Positions 1 to 12,219 are shown, counted from the stretch's first letter. The stretch is 64,000 bases of DNA from Roseivivax jejudonensis (GCF_900172265.1 NZ_FWFK01000001.1:310001-374000), one strand, 5' to 3'. The notes: generated by a model from the letters alone, not told the origin. Numbers and translations: made by a program.

Positions 1-198
1 GACCGAACGTATTCTCGAAGCATCCCATGCCGCGTGCTGCACGTCTGCGTCATACGAGAGCGCCGAGGCCAGTCGCGCGCAGTGCGGCGGCGTCGCGCAC
101 GAGTCTCGATGTGCCTGCAGCGGGCCCCATCGCGATGGCAGGGCTCGGTGCTCGACAGGCTTGCGCGCCGAGATGTCGGCCACGTCGCGGCGACCGGT

Positions 199-429
199 TC
201 AGAACCGCTTGACCGCCGTGGCGATCTCGTCGGCGAGCCAGGTCGCGAGTTGTGGGTCGCCCACCGCGGCCCGCAGATCGCGCAGGGTTTCCGCATGGCC
301 TTCGAGGGACATCCAGAGGCAGAGGTCCGAAAGGTCAAGCGCGCGCAGTGAGGCCGGCAGGTGTTCAGGCGTCGCAAGCCAGGTTTGGGCCAGGTGCCGA
401 AACGTCGTCTCCGGATCGCTTTCTTCCAT
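199..429 (-). CDS. Hypothetical protein, 76 aa
   Basis: This is a short acidic protein beginning MEESDPETTF and ending with a basic VKRF tail. It is predicted to be largely helical, with no membrane segment or signal peptide. No family is recognised. It lies alone on the minus strand, divergent from the sensor kinase that starts about 370 bases away. The amino-acid composition looks protein-like, rich in Leu, Ala, Asp and Glu with evenly spread hydrophobics, which is the main reason to prefer it over overlapping frames. It could still be spurious. Confidence 0.35.
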   Translation of the reverse strand: MEESDPETTFRHLAQTWLATPEHLPASLRALDLSDLCLWMSLEGHAETLRDLRAAVGDPQLATWLADEIATAVKRF

Positions 430-797
430 GCGGTGAGGGGCCTCCGCAGAACGTCATCATCCCTACGAGATAGCGGTCGGTGGACAAAGAGGAAGACCGC
501 TCCGCGCTCCTCGCGGTCGATCCGTCTGCAATTTCCTGCGCCGAGGTCGCCGGATCCCGACAGGCGACCCGGCCGTCCTTGGATCCGAGATCGGCCGCGC
601 TGTGTTCAGAGGCAAGTTCCAACGCCGGTCTCTTGCCCCGGATGCGCTTACCCATCGTCAGTCGTGGTGATTGTCATTCCAAGAGAATATCTTGCGATGT
701 CGGCACCTCTGCGTCTGTAAATCGACACTTGACGTGCAGGTTTTCAGTCGCCGTTGTTGGTGAGAGACCGAAGCTGGTCAGGCAGTACGAGTAAGCG
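430..797. other. Intergenic region without a convincing gene
   Basis: Several overlapping frames are open here on both strands, but none has a plausible start, a ribosome site or a recognisable composition. The region must hold the promoter of the sensor kinase beginning at 798. A TTGACG hexamer lies at 729-734, but I see no well-placed -10 partner. Bases 1-198 likewise show no supported feature. Confidence 0.4.
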
Positions 798-2603
798 ATG
801 CATGTCGACACCGTCATGGGCAAGGATGATGTCAGCGCCCTGCTGAGGGACGTTCTGGACAACCTCATTGCCTTCGTCGGTCTGCTCGATCCCGAAGGCC
901 GGTTGCTCGAGGTCAACGAGCCCGCGCTGGAGATTGCCGGGATCGGCCGCGAAGACGTCATCGGCAGACCTCTCTGGACGACATTCTGGTTTACCGAGAA
1001 CTCCGAGGCCGGGCACCAGTTCAAGACTGCGGTCACCAGGGCGCGACGAGGCGAGACGGTCCGGTTCGACACGCGGGCGCGCACCGCAGGGAACGGCGAC
1101 ATCGATATCGACGTCCTGATCGTGCCCCGCACGGATGACGCAGGCAACGTCGTCAGCCTGATCGCGTCGGCCACCGACATCACCGACCGCAAGCTCGTCG
1201 AGCGGCGCCTGCTCGCGTCGCACGATGCGTTCCTGAAGATGGTGACCGGCTCGCCCTTCGGCATTCTGGTCGTCGACAGCAATCTCGACCTTCTGGTCGT
1301 CAGCCAGGGCGCACAGGAGACCCTCGCGGATTTCGGAGACCTGATCGGCGACAACTTCGCGGACATCCTGCGCCAGTTCTGGCCGCCACAGGTCGCCGAG
1401 GAGGTGATCGGCCAATTCCGCAACACGCTCGAGACGGGCGAGACCTTCGAGCAGAAGAGCCTCGTAGACCGCCGCGAGGATACCGGCGAGACGGTTGCCT
1501 TCGACTGGCAGCTCGAACGCGTCGATCTGCCGGACGGGAGCCACGGGGTCGTCAGCTACTTCTACGATTTCAGCGAGCGCGAGCAGATCGAGGCCGCGCT
1601 GCTGGAAAGCGAGCGCATGTTCCGCGCGACGTTCGAGAACGCGGCCGTCGGCGTGGCCCATGTCGCCCCCGACGGCACGTGGATGCGGGTGAACGAAAAA
1701 CTCTGCGAGATCACGGGCTATACCCGCGCCGAGCTCAACGAGATGAAGTTCCAGGACATCACCCACCCCGAGGATCTGGCCGTCGACCTCGATCTCTTGT
1801 CGCGCGTGATCGACGGCCGTGCCGACGAGTACGCCCTTCGCAAGCGGTATATCCGCAAGGACGACGAGATTGTCTGGGTCAATCTGACGGTGGGTTGCGT
1901 CCGCAACTCGGCCGGCGACGTCGATTATCTCATCTCCGCCATCGAGGATATCGACGCCCAGATCGCGACCGAGGCGCAGCGCGACATCCTCGTGCAGGAG
2001 CTGCACCACCGGGTGAAGAACATTCTCGCGACGATCCAGTCGGTGGCGTCGCACACGCTGCGGGCCTCGACCGACCTGTCCGACTTCAGGGGGCGGTTCA
2101 TGGGTCGCCTGCAAGCGATTTCGAAAGCGCATGACAGCATCTTCGACACCGAGGTCGGCTCCGCGGTTCTCCACGACATCGTCCGCGATCAGTTCGGTGT
2201 CTATTATCCGGACGGCCTCGAGCGCGCGCACATTGCCGGGCCAGTAATCTCTGTCGAGGCCAATGTCGCCAGCGCTCTCGGCGTGATCATCCACGAGCTT
2301 CTGACAAACGCCATGAAGTACGGCGCCTTGTCGGTGGACGGCGGCCATGTGCATATCGAGTGGCGCTACGAGGCGCGTGGCCGGGACAAGAAGGTCAGCA
2401 TCTCGTGGCAGGAGCGTGGTGGCCCGCCGGCAACAGAGCCGACGAAGAAGGGTTTCGGCAGCAAGCTCATCGAGATGATGGTGAACCAAACGCTTTCGGG
2501 GACGTTTGGTTGCGGGTACTCGCAGATGGGTATGTCGTGCCACTTCGACTTCACGGTGTCCCCGCATGACCATGATAAAGAGAGCGCTGATCCTCGAGGA
2601 TGA
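798..2603 (+). CDS. PAS-domain sensor histidine kinase, HisKA_2/HWE-like
   Basis: This is a 601-residue cytoplasmic sensor kinase with no membrane segment. Three PAS-like domains occupy about residues 14-130, 140-262 and 270-390; the third is the most canonical PAS/PAC (ITGYTRAEL, ITHPEDL). The dimerisation and phosphotransfer segment follows, with ELHHRVKNIL at 401-410 (His403/404) typical of HisKA_2 kinases. The ATPase domain has the N-box HELLTNAMKYG and a later GFGSKLIE glycine box. The last 38 bases overlap a receiver-only response regulator, so the two are translationally coupled and are the likely phosphorelay pair. Kinases of this class often act in light, redox or general stress sensing. 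No LOV cysteine motif (NCRFLQ) is present, so a flavin photosensor is not supported and the signal is unknown. Confidence 0.9.
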   Translation: MHVDTVMGKDDVSALLRDVLDNLIAFVGLLDPEGRLLEVNEPALEIAGIGREDVIGRPLWTTFWFTENSEAGHQFKTAVTRARRGETVRFDTRARTAGNGDIDIDVLIVPRTDDAGNVVSLIASATDITDRKLVERRLLASHDAFLKMVTGSPFGILVVDSNLDLLVVSQGAQETLADFGDLIGDNFADILRQFWPPQVAEEVIGQFRNTLETGETFEQKSLVDRREDTGETVAFDWQLERVDLPDGSHGVVSYFYDFSEREQIEAALLESERMFRATFENAAVGVAHVAPDGTWMRVNEKLCEITGYTRAELNEMKFQDITHPEDLAVDLDLLSRVIDGRADEYALRKRYIRKDDEIVWVNLTVGCVRNSAGDVDYLISAIEDIDAQIATEAQRDILVQELHHRVKNILATIQSVASHTLRASTDLSDFRGRFMGRLQAISKAHDSIFDTEVGSAVLHDIVRDQFGVYYPDGLERAHIAGPVISVEANVASALGVIIHELLTNAMKYGALSVDGGHVHIEWRYEARGRDKKVSISWQERGGPPATEPTKKGFGSKLIEMMVNQTLSGTFGCGYSQMGMSCHFDFTVSPHDHDKESADPRG

Positions 2604-2916
2604 TCCGATCATCGCCCTCGACGTCGAGGCGGAGCTGGAAGACGCAGACTGGAATGTGTCTGGCATAGCCCATAACGTCGAGTCTGCCCTGGATCTCTTG
2701 AAAGAGCACACGCCTCACGTGGCGCTTCTTGACATCAATCTTGGCCGCGAGACGTCCTTCGACTTCGCGCGCGCCTGCAAACAGGCCGGCGTCGGGATCA
2801 TCTTCATGTCTGGCTACGCAAGCAATGTGCTGCCGGAGGATCTCCGCCAGGAAATGATCCTGAGAAAGCCGATCCAGATGCCAAGGCTGCTCGAGGTTCT
2901 TGCCGCGCTGACGTGA
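2566..2916 (+). CDS. Receiver-only response regulator
   Basis: This is a 116-residue single CheY-like receiver domain with no output domain. The acidic pair is in LILEDDP, the phosphoacceptor Asp in ALLDINL, the conserved Ser/Thr in IFMSGYA and the Lys in LRKPI. The ATG at 2566 (MTMIKRALI) is chosen because the frame upstream of it is not protein-like; ATG 2572 is an alternative. The gene starts inside the 3' end of the sensor kinase, so it is probably its direct partner. Lacking an output domain, it must pass the phosphate on or act through protein contacts. Confidence 0.9.
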   Translation: MTMIKRALILEDDPIIALDVEAELEDADWNVSGIAHNVESALDLLKEHTPHVALLDINLGRETSFDFARACKQAGVGIIFMSGYASNVLPEDLRQEMILRKPIQMPRLLEVLAALT

Positions 2917-2929
2917 GACGAGCATCCGA

Positions 2930-3166
2930 TTAATTTGACAGGTGGCCCGGGGCCTCCGGCTGCGTCGCATCCTTCTCGAGCTGAAGTGTCGCACTGATCT
3001 GCGACCGGGTTTCCTTCGGAATTTGCAGCTCGGGCGTAAAATGCCGAGACGCCTTCACGGGTGTTTCCATATCTTGCGGATAAGCCGATGCCGACAGCGC
3101 TGCGGCAGTTGCAATGACGATGGCCGGAGCCAGATGAACCGGGTCCGTTGCAATAACATTGGTCAT
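2930..3166 (-). CDS. Small putative exported protein, 78 aa
   Basis: The N-terminal third (residues about 11-28) is hydrophobic and ends in an Ala-rich stretch (ALSASAYPQ) that resembles a signal-peptide cleavage region. The remainder is charged and short. An AGGT motif lies about 6 bases before the start codon. No family is recognised. It lies head to tail with the next small exported protein on the same strand. It may be envelope-associated, but this is a weak inference. Confidence 0.45.
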   Translation of the reverse strand: MTNVIATDPVHLAPAIVIATAAALSASAYPQDMETPVKASRHFTPELQIPKETRSQISATLQLEKDATQPEAPGHLSN

Positions 3167-3231
3167 GATCGTACCTCGCGTGGCTGCGCACGGGGTTGAC
3201 CGCTTCGGCCCGCTCCCGTGCGCAGTTCGGT

Positions 3232-3462
3232 CTATTTCCAGGCGCGGACGAGCGATGCCACGGCTTCCTTCTTTTCGCTCTCGCCCTCTTCCGACCCGAT
3301 GACATTCATCAGGGCCGCAATTTGAGTGCGTGAGAGAGAAGAGACATCAGCGCCGTGCGCGTATTTCTGCACTTTCAGGCGAGCCGTTTCCTCCGCCGTC
3401 AAGGCAATGGCAGGCATGGCGGAGATCGCGATGATCGCGGATATGGAAAGCAAGGTTTTCAT
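3232..3462 (-). CDS. Small secreted protein with Sec signal peptide, 76 aa
   Basis: The start at 3462 (MKTLLSISAI) gives a textbook signal peptide: a Lys, a hydrophobic core and the cleavage context MPAIALTAEE at about residue 20. The frame continues 23 codons upstream, but that stretch is not protein-like. The mature part (about 56 residues) is charged and helical, with no cysteines. Short secreted proteins of this layout are common and mostly uncharacterised in Rhodobacteraceae. Its function is unknown. Confidence 0.6.
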   Translation of the reverse strand: MKTLLSISAIIAISAMPAIALTAEETARLKVQKYAHGADVSSLSRTQIAALMNVIGSEEGESEKKEAVASLVRAWK

Positions 3463-4697
3463 GTCACAATACCTATTTGTACCGGGAGGCCCGGGTGAGA
3501 TTGGTGGATATTGAAGTTTCTTCACCCGCATCAGCAGGCGCAGTCGATTTTATTCTGACCGGCACTGCACCGGACAGACCTGGATTGGAGATAGGACTTT
3601 AGAGAGCTCCACACGTAAGTGTGTATCTTCCGGCGTCATGACCGGGCAAAAAATCAGGTTCAGATCAAATAATAATTCATATGCTGTAATACTCCTCTTG
3701 CCAAGAAGAAGGCTTCGACCTTCTACCCAAACTCGACCATTTGCAAGCCTGCGTTGTAAGGGCGCTTGCCATGCCTTGTCTGAGTGGAGCACGCGAACAG
3801 TGGCTAATGCAGTGACACCTCAAGATGTATTCATCGGTACACAGAGCTCCGAAAGGCGACGCGGCAACAATTCGTGATTACCCGATCATGTCGCAACACG
3901 CTCCAGGACCGAGAGAGGAGACCGTATTCTTCGACTTTGGCGACTCACCTTGGCACTGGTAAGCGCTCCTCAACGTGAACGTGCGAACGGTGGTCGTGGA
4001 CCCCGAGACGCGCCGCATCCTGCAGATGCCGCGCTGATCCGCGATCGATACCACCGCGATAATCCCGGCGCGTGCGGCCCGGGTCATCGCCCGGCTCGGA
4101 GGACAGGGTCTGGAGGCATCCGGCACGCCGCGTGTCGCGCACCGCCCGCTCTGCCTGCCGGAGTTCTCCTTGGCGGATAGGGCCTGCTGCCGCCCTTCGA
4201 GTTCCGACCGCCCAGGCCGTTCGGCATGCTGCGGAAACGCTAAAGCGCAGGCCGATCAACGGTCGCAATTCGCGCACGACACTGTTGGGAACGTCAGGCC
4301 CCGTACGCATAGGACCAGTCACCATCTCGCGCCCACGCACATTGCTTCACGACCTGCAGCCTCGCGTGCTCCGGGTTCGCAAAACCGCATCTCGCGCGAT
4401 CGCCGGTCCCGAGCGATTTTCTTCCTTTGCGAAATCTTAATCACGCTGGCGCAGAAAAGAACATCATGGCAACATCGGTCCACGATGAAGGAAAAAGCCA
4501 TGTACACCGACACCTCCGATCGCATCCTCGGGCCCTCGTTCGACGCCACGCGCCGCTGGGCCCAAGCGCCGGCAGCGCCAGGATTTTCTTGTTTGGGCGG
4601 ATCCCGCAAGGCCGAGGATCCGCTCGGCGGCACGGTCCCCGGGAAAACCAACCATCGAGGCCGGCGCATCGCATGCGTCACGCGAGGGATGAGGTAG
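3463..4697. other. Gene-poor 1.2 kb region
   Basis: No convincing gene is seen. The stretch 3590-3720 is less GC-rich than the surroundings. Overlapping frames at 3550-3877 and 3945-4440 have low-complexity, Arg-rich translations typical of non-coding high-GC DNA. One possible short frame runs from the ATG at 4500 (MYTDTSDRIL), with AAGGAA 10-15 bases upstream, to a stop at 4697, just before the next gene. Its C-terminal half looks non-native, so it may be a degraded gene or a leader. Confidence 0.4.
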
Positions 4698-5144
4698 ATG
4701 CGGCGGTCCGAGCCTGACCTGGTTCTGGCGTTCCCGGACAGCCCCTCCGGAGCGAAGCGACGCTTCGGCAAGGCGAGTTTAGAGGCCTCGATGCTGGACG
4801 GGACCTATGCCGATATTCGAACCAAACCCATCGATGAAATGACGCGCGACGACATCATTGGACGGGTTTTCCACGAGCTGAACCAGTTTTTCTACGGACC
4901 CACTGTGCTGGAGCTGGTCGGTGGTCCGGATCTGATCACGAAGGGCTTGGATTTCTCGGGAGTGACCCCGTCAACGCCGCGGCCATCGGGCGAGATCAGT
5001 TTGGCGGTCCGCGCTGATCGCGCCTCGGGCCAGAGGAAGGTTCGGATCTCCACAATCGTTACACAGCCAAATGTGTCGGCGATATACATGAGCCTCGTCG
5101 ACCAAATTAAACGAAACCAAAAGAAACGAAAGTCCTCCAAATGA
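4698..5144 (+). CDS. Hypothetical protein, 148 aa
   Basis: This is the first gene of a three-gene overlapping operon. The protein has no signal peptide or membrane segment and ends in a strongly basic tail (RNQKKRKSSK). No family is recognised. An internal ATG at 4791 (MLDGTYADIR) would remove a less convincing 31-residue N-terminus and may be the true start. Its stop overlaps the start of the next gene (ATGA at 5141). The context links it to two proteins with NxxxHGL/GED-EFE-like sequences, but its role is unknown. Confidence 0.6.
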   Translation: MRRSEPDLVLAFPDSPSGAKRRFGKASLEASMLDGTYADIRTKPIDEMTRDDIIGRVFHELNQFFYGPTVLELVGGPDLITKGLDFSGVTPSTPRPSGEISLAVRADRASGQRKVRISTIVTQPNVSAIYMSLVDQIKRNQKKRKSSK

Positions 5145-5668
5145 CAGACCAAGTCCGCACCCTTGACGACGTCCTTGCATATTACCCGCTTCTCGCCGGC
5201 GAAGATGCCGAGGATTTCGAGACGATACGTCAGGCGCTTCTGTTCGAGCTCGCGCCGCGGAGCGGATATGCGCGCATTATCGCCAACAACCTCGTCGAAC
5301 TGGAATGGGAACGCCGGCAGTATCATCAGATGATCCACGACGTGATCAAACGGAGTGCGAAACGCGCGTTCACTCGATATCTTGCCGATGGGCACGCGGG
5401 GGAGATTTCTCAGAAGGTCCTGGAGGATCTCGAGGCCGGCTTTGACGGTCCCGTTGCAGAGCGCCGCAGAACGGAGCTGCGCCTGTCGGAGTACGGAATT
5501 GATGTCGGGGAGCTCGTCTGCCAAGCGTGGACGAGTCAAGCAAAGCTGATCGGTGATCTCAAGGCGCAATTGAACGACACAGAGATCCGTCGGCGCAAGC
5601 TATGGAAGGATTTCGACAAGCTGCAACCCCAGCGAGCCGACGCGATCGAGGATGCCGAGGTTCTGTGA
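5141..5668 (+). CDS. Hypothetical protein resembling half of an NxxxHGL-type accessory protein
   Basis: This soluble, mostly helical protein has 175 residues. The segment AGEDAEDFETIRQALLFEL (about 19-37), followed by a WERRQY helix, resembles the central part of short accessory proteins in many proteobacteria that pair an N-terminal NALxHGL motif with a GEDPxEFE...LxxEL segment and a W-R-RR helix. That resemblance is from memory and unverified. Here the NxxxHGL part lies in the next gene. It is translationally coupled to both neighbours. The function of that wider family is not established. Confidence 0.65.
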   Translation: MTDQVRTLDDVLAYYPLLAGEDAEDFETIRQALLFELAPRSGYARIIANNLVELEWERRQYHQMIHDVIKRSAKRAFTRYLADGHAGEISQKVLEDLEAGFDGPVAERRRTELRLSEYGIDVGELVCQAWTSQAKLIGDLKAQLNDTEIRRRKLWKDFDKLQPQRADAIEDAEVL

Positions 5669-6230
5669 TCCGATGATCCTTAAAACGTCGAAGTGGGCAA
5701 CGCGACCGAAGGATGATCCCGCCGGCGCAGAGCAGCTGCCGGCGTCCGTCGCGAGGTCGTCTCTGAATGCCTGGCGGCATGGTCTGTCGGTCCCGCCGAC
5801 CAAAGCCGACAGGGAAGTCGCCGAAATATGCCGGATCCTGTCGGAAGACACTCACCAGCATCACGCATCCGCGTGGCCGTCAGAGACAATCGTCGATCTG
5901 GCGCGCGCAGAGGTTCAGGTGCGCCGCGTGTCGCGTCACATCGCCTCGATGACAAAACGGCTCGAGGAGCTGACAGCAACCGATCAGATCGCTCTGAGCG
6001 CAAAACGTCGTGGCTATTTCAGGTATATGCGAGACCTTGGCGTCAGCGACGAGATTGCGTTCGACCCGACGCATTGGGTCCACGAGATCCTTAAGATCTC
6101 CGGCGACCTGACACTTCTCGACCCCGTCACCGAGATCCTCAAGGATTTGAGGCTCATGCGCCGCTATCGAAGTGAAGCGGAAGCCTGGCGCAGCAAAGCG
6201 CTTCAAAACTGGATCGAGGCCGATGCTTAA
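5652..6230 (+). CDS. Hypothetical protein with NxxxHGL motif, 192 aa
   Basis: This is the third gene of the operon, starting 17 bases before the end of the previous gene. ATG 5673 (MILKTSK) is an equally good start. A SSLNAWRHGLSVP segment near residue 37 carries the NxxxHGL signature seen in short accessory proteins of unknown function. It is followed by a region (REVAEICRIL ... IVDLARAEVQVRRV) laid out like the preceding protein, suggesting that the two genes derive from a split or duplicated ancestor. The protein is helical and soluble, without a catalytic motif. Confidence 0.65.
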   Translation: MPRFCDPMILKTSKWATRPKDDPAGAEQLPASVARSSLNAWRHGLSVPPTKADREVAEICRILSEDTHQHHASAWPSETIVDLARAEVQVRRVSRHIASMTKRLEELTATDQIALSAKRRGYFRYMRDLGVSDEIAFDPTHWVHEILKISGDLTLLDPVTEILKDLRLMRRYRSEAEAWRSKALQNWIEADA

Positions 6231-6658
6231 GCGTCAAGGATCACGAGCCCGCTCGATGGCACAAGTTCGACAAACCGCAAGGATTGTGACCTGCCAAGCG
6301 CCGGGGAGGAGATCTCGCTCAATGCGACGATGCATTGCAGCAACGGGAGAGGGCCGACGTCTTGCACGCTCCGCGAGACGAGGAAGTGCTGTCAGGGCGG
6401 TCAGACCGAAGAAAACAATTTTCCCGAAACGAAGGAAAATTCCCCTCAGAGTTGCATTGTCTCGTAAAATAAAATGCTTTCAGACACTTAATAAAAATCG
6501 ACACTCGGCGATCTCTCGATCGCCTCGACCGGCGCCTGGCGCCCAACTTTCGTGTACGTCGCACACCTCACAGCGCGCGCCGTCACCGATCAGATGCGCA
6601 TATGGTCCAGCGCCGTCTCGATTTGCTATCATTCGGTATTCGAGGAGGTATTTTCACC
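6231..6658. other. Intergenic region with AT-rich core
   Basis: No gene is supported in these 428 bases. Bases 6405-6505 are distinctly AT-rich, with runs such as AAAACAATTTTCCC, and could hold the end of the upstream operon and the promoter of the DUF1311-like gene. No clear intrinsic terminator was found. Confidence 0.4.
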
Positions 6659-7015
6659 ATGCGTTTTTCTCTCATCATCGCGGCCGTGTTGCTCGCAACC
6701 CTGCCCGTTGCCGGATCGGCCCAGGCGTCCTGTTCCGGCACGACTTCGGCGGCCATCACCCAATGCGAGCACACGCGCTGGCAGCGCGCGGATGCCGAAC
6801 TGAATCGCCTCTGGAGGGAGCTCAAGCCGCGGGCCGATGCGCAGGGCACAGGGCAGGCATTGCTGACTCAGCAGCGTCGATGGCTCCAGCGGCGCGATGC
6901 CACGTGCGAGCAGGAGCTCGGGCACGGCGGCAGCCTCGACCGTGCGCTCTACTACGGCTGCATGAAGGACATGACCGTACAGCGGAACGCCGAGTTCCGC
7001 GCCATGCTGCGCTGA
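6659..7015 (+). CDS. Lysozyme inhibitor LprI-like (DUF1311) secreted protein
   Basis: The protein has 118 residues, with a Sec signal peptide (MRFSLIIAAVLL ... GSAQASC) cut at about residue 23. The mature part is a small helical protein with four cysteines. It has the pattern C...Q C...R...D.ELN..W..L, then W...RD..C and C....T..R, that marks DUF1311/LprI-like proteins. Members bind or inhibit lysozyme in some species, but most are untested. The start is fixed by GAGGAGGT at 6642-6649. It is a monocistronic gene with gene-free flanks. Confidence 0.8.
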   Translation: MRFSLIIAAVLLATLPVAGSAQASCSGTTSAAITQCEHTRWQRADAELNRLWRELKPRADAQGTGQALLTQQRRWLQRRDATCEQELGHGGSLDRALYYGCMKDMTVQRNAEFRAMLR

Positions 7016-7310
7016 CCACGGCGCGAGCGGATCAGTCGCAAGGAACAGCGAGGTTGGCGCAGCCCCCTCGGCCAGTCGCGCACATGGCGCCTGCTCCGAC
7101 CTCGCCGGGCGGAGGGACGCCGATGCAATCGAATTGTCCTTAAACCGTCATCAAACGGTTAACGCGCGTGGTAACGTTCCCGCTTGCGCGCCACGGCGAT
7201 GTGCTTCGTCCCTCCGCTCCGGACGTTGCCCGGGCGCGTGCTGCCCGCGCTCCCGCGCTTTTGACGGAACATCCCGGCGTCGATGACGCCCGCGACAGAA
7301 CGAGGTTCGC

Positions 7311-10592
<3,282 letters not shown>

Positions 10593-10618
10593 CGGCTCTG
10601 GCCGGTCCTGAATCAACG

Positions 10619-10646
10619 CGGCGGCGCCCGACCGGGCGCCGCCGTT
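10619..10646 (+). terminator. Intrinsic terminator after the nuclease gene
   Basis: A perfect 11-bp GC stem (10619-10629 with 10634-10644) closes a GACC loop and is followed by a short T run. It lies 27 bases after the nuclease stop codon. Confidence 0.8.
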
Positions 10647-10710
10647 ATCTATCCAAGTTCTGCGCTCGACCCGGCCAAAGGCCAATTTGCCGAAGCGGAC
10701 GCGTCGAATA

Positions 10711-11052
10711 TCAGGCCGCGTTGGCCACGCGCGCGCCGGGCTCGGACGAAGCGTCGATCTCCGCGGCCGACGGTGCCGTTTCGCCGGCCAGCGGCTTTTC
10801 GAGAAGCTCCATCACCTCTCGGCCGATGCTGCGCTCTTCCTCGGCGCGGATCATCAGGTCCGACACCGCCTCGAAGAGCTCGTCGCGGCGCATACCGATC
10901 ATCTCAAGCCGGCGGTCGGACAAACGATCGAGCGTCGCGGTGATCGCGGCGATGTCGCGGCGGAAGCGCCAGCTGTCATAGCGCGCCCGCAGACCTGCGG
11001 TCTCGCCTGCGTCGTCGGTTTCGGCGGGGGCGCGAAACAGGAAGTTGAGCAT
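10711..11052 (-). CDS. Hypothetical protein partnered with a DUF2333 protein, 113 aa
   Basis: This soluble helical protein has coiled-coil-like heptads (DIAAITATLDRLSDRRLEM) in the middle and an Ala/Glu-rich C-terminus. It follows the DUF2333 gene by 34 bases on the same strand, so the two probably form one transcript. That transcript starts at the ECF-type promoter at 12129-12155. No family is recognised. The pairing suggests it works with the membrane-anchored DUF2333 protein in an envelope stress response. Confidence 0.65.
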   Translation of the reverse strand: MLNFLFRAPAETDDAGETAGLRARYDSWRFRRDIAAITATLDRLSDRRLEMIGMRRDELFEAVSDLMIRAEEERSIGREVMELLEKPLAGETAPSAAEIDASSEPGARVANAA

Positions 11053-11086
11053 CTTTGGTCCTCCTCTGGTGAAACTGGTGATTGGG

Positions 11087-12097
11087 TCAAACGGCCATCA
11101 CGGAGACGGCCTCCTCCAGCTGCAGGATCGCGCGTTTCATGTAGAAACCCTGCAGCGCGAGGTGGTTGGCGAAGATCGACCGGTCGCGATCACCGTTCAG
11201 GACGATCGCCGGCGCAAGCTGCGATCCCTGGCGCAGGCTCTCCAGCGCCTGGCTCCAGACGGTCGACAGGTTGCGCTCCTCGATCACGCGCTCGAAGTCC
11301 TCTCCGAGCGCGGCGAGGATCACGTAGTAGCCGTAGAGCATGCCCTTGTTCTGGTAGAACACGTCGTCGGCGGTGCGGCTGAAGATCCACCAGCCGCTGC
11401 GCTGTGCGCGCTCGAGCTGCGCGGTCTGGGAGCCGAGATCGGCCGAGATCCGCGAGAGCGTGCCTGCCAGCGTATCCGCCCGCCGCTCGAACACCGCGTT
11501 GCCATCCGACAGCCGAGCGTTGTAGCGCTCCAGCGCCTCGAGGCCCTGGCGATATTGCGTTTCCGACGGCACCGTCGGCAGCAGCGAACTCGACGGCTCC
11601 CACACCCAGATGTCGGGCGGAAACTGCAGAAAGCCGGTCGCGCGCTCGAGATCGGGATCCGCGCTCGACGACCCCCGCGTCCGCGCGATCTGGTCCAGCA
11701 TCTCAAAGCTGAAGCGCCCGACCGCCTTGGTGATGCCGGTCTGGAAGTTGGGCATGTTGTCGAGAACGGCGGAAGGCGCGAGAACCGGGTCGTTCGGCGT
11801 CCAGCCGTAGCCGTTCACCTCCCTGTCGATCAGCGCCGCGGCGGTCGCCACGGCCGCACTGCCGTTCTCCGGCACGAGGGTCGCGCGGAACGCGGGGTCA
11901 TTGTCGATCTCGTGCGTCAGCGGCCCGAACACGCCGTAATTGACCACCGCCCCCAGGATCAGGGCGAGCGCGGTCATTTTCAGCCCCCGTCGCCCGATCT
12001 TCGGCAGGCGGCGGGCCTGCGTCCGTGCGGGGCGCGGCGTCGCGGGCACGAGCATGCCGCGAAGGCCGGTTCCTGTCTGTTCGGTCGTGCTCGCCAC
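11087..12097 (-). CDS. DUF2333 family membrane-anchored protein
   Basis: This protein of 336 residues has one N-terminal membrane segment (about 39-57) and a large domain that should be periplasmic. It matches the DUF2333 family by its C-terminal half (GWWIFSRTADDVFYQNKG, GYYVILAALG, FANHLALQGFY). The GTG start at 12097 is chosen over longer frames. It has GGGAGA 9 bases upstream, and an ECF-type promoter at 12129-12155 lies just before it, inside what would otherwise be coding sequence. It is divergent from the ECF sigma gene and likely under its control. The family has no known biochemical function; a role in envelope homeostasis is inferred. Confidence 0.8.
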   Translation of the reverse strand: MASTTEQTGTGLRGMLVPATPRPARTQARRLPKIGRRGLKMTALALILGAVVNYGVFGPLTHEIDNDPAFRATLVPENGSAAVATAAALIDREVNGYGWTPNDPVLAPSAVLDNMPNFQTGITKAVGRFSFEMLDQIARTRGSSSADPDLERATGFLQFPPDIWVWEPSSSLLPTVPSETQYRQGLEALERYNARLSDGNAVFERRADTLAGTLSRISADLGSQTAQLERAQRSGWWIFSRTADDVFYQNKGMLYGYYVILAALGEDFERVIEERNLSTVWSQALESLRQGSQLAPAIVLNGDRDRSIFANHLALQGFYMKRAILQLEEAVSVMAV

Positions 12098-12128
12098 GGT
12101 GTGCTGTCTCCCATCAGGTTCGAGACAC

Positions 12129-12155
12129 AAGACGCGCCACCGCCGCGCTTCATCC
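12129..12155 (-). promoter_or_regulatory. ECF-type promoter for the DUF2333 operon
   Basis: On the minus strand, GGATGAA (12155-12149) is followed after exactly 14 bases by CGTCTT (12134-12129). It differs at one position from the three plus-strand copies in this region. The -10 end lies 31 bases before the GTG start at 12097. Confidence 0.65.
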
Positions 12156-12192
12156 GAGAAATCGCGGTCACGAAGTTTTTTTGACCGACCCG

Positions 12193-12219
12193 GGATGAAT
12201 CCGCCGGCCCGCACGTATT
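12193..12219 (+). promoter_or_regulatory. ECF-type autoregulatory promoter before the sigma gene
   Basis: GGATGAA (12193-12199), a 14-base spacer and CGTATT (12214-12219) lie 27 bases before the ATG of the ECF sigma gene. The same motif with the same spacing recurs at 13645 and 14217, so it probably is the recognition site of this sigma factor. Confidence 0.75.

Noticed and set aside
744-2711. Open frame of 655 codons opposite the sensor kinase
   Set aside because: It is antisense to a kinase with intact catalytic motifs, and it has no motif of its own.
3550-3877. Two overlapping small frames on opposite strands as genes
   Set aside because: Neither has a ribosome site, protein-like composition or recognisable motif; the region is treated as non-coding.
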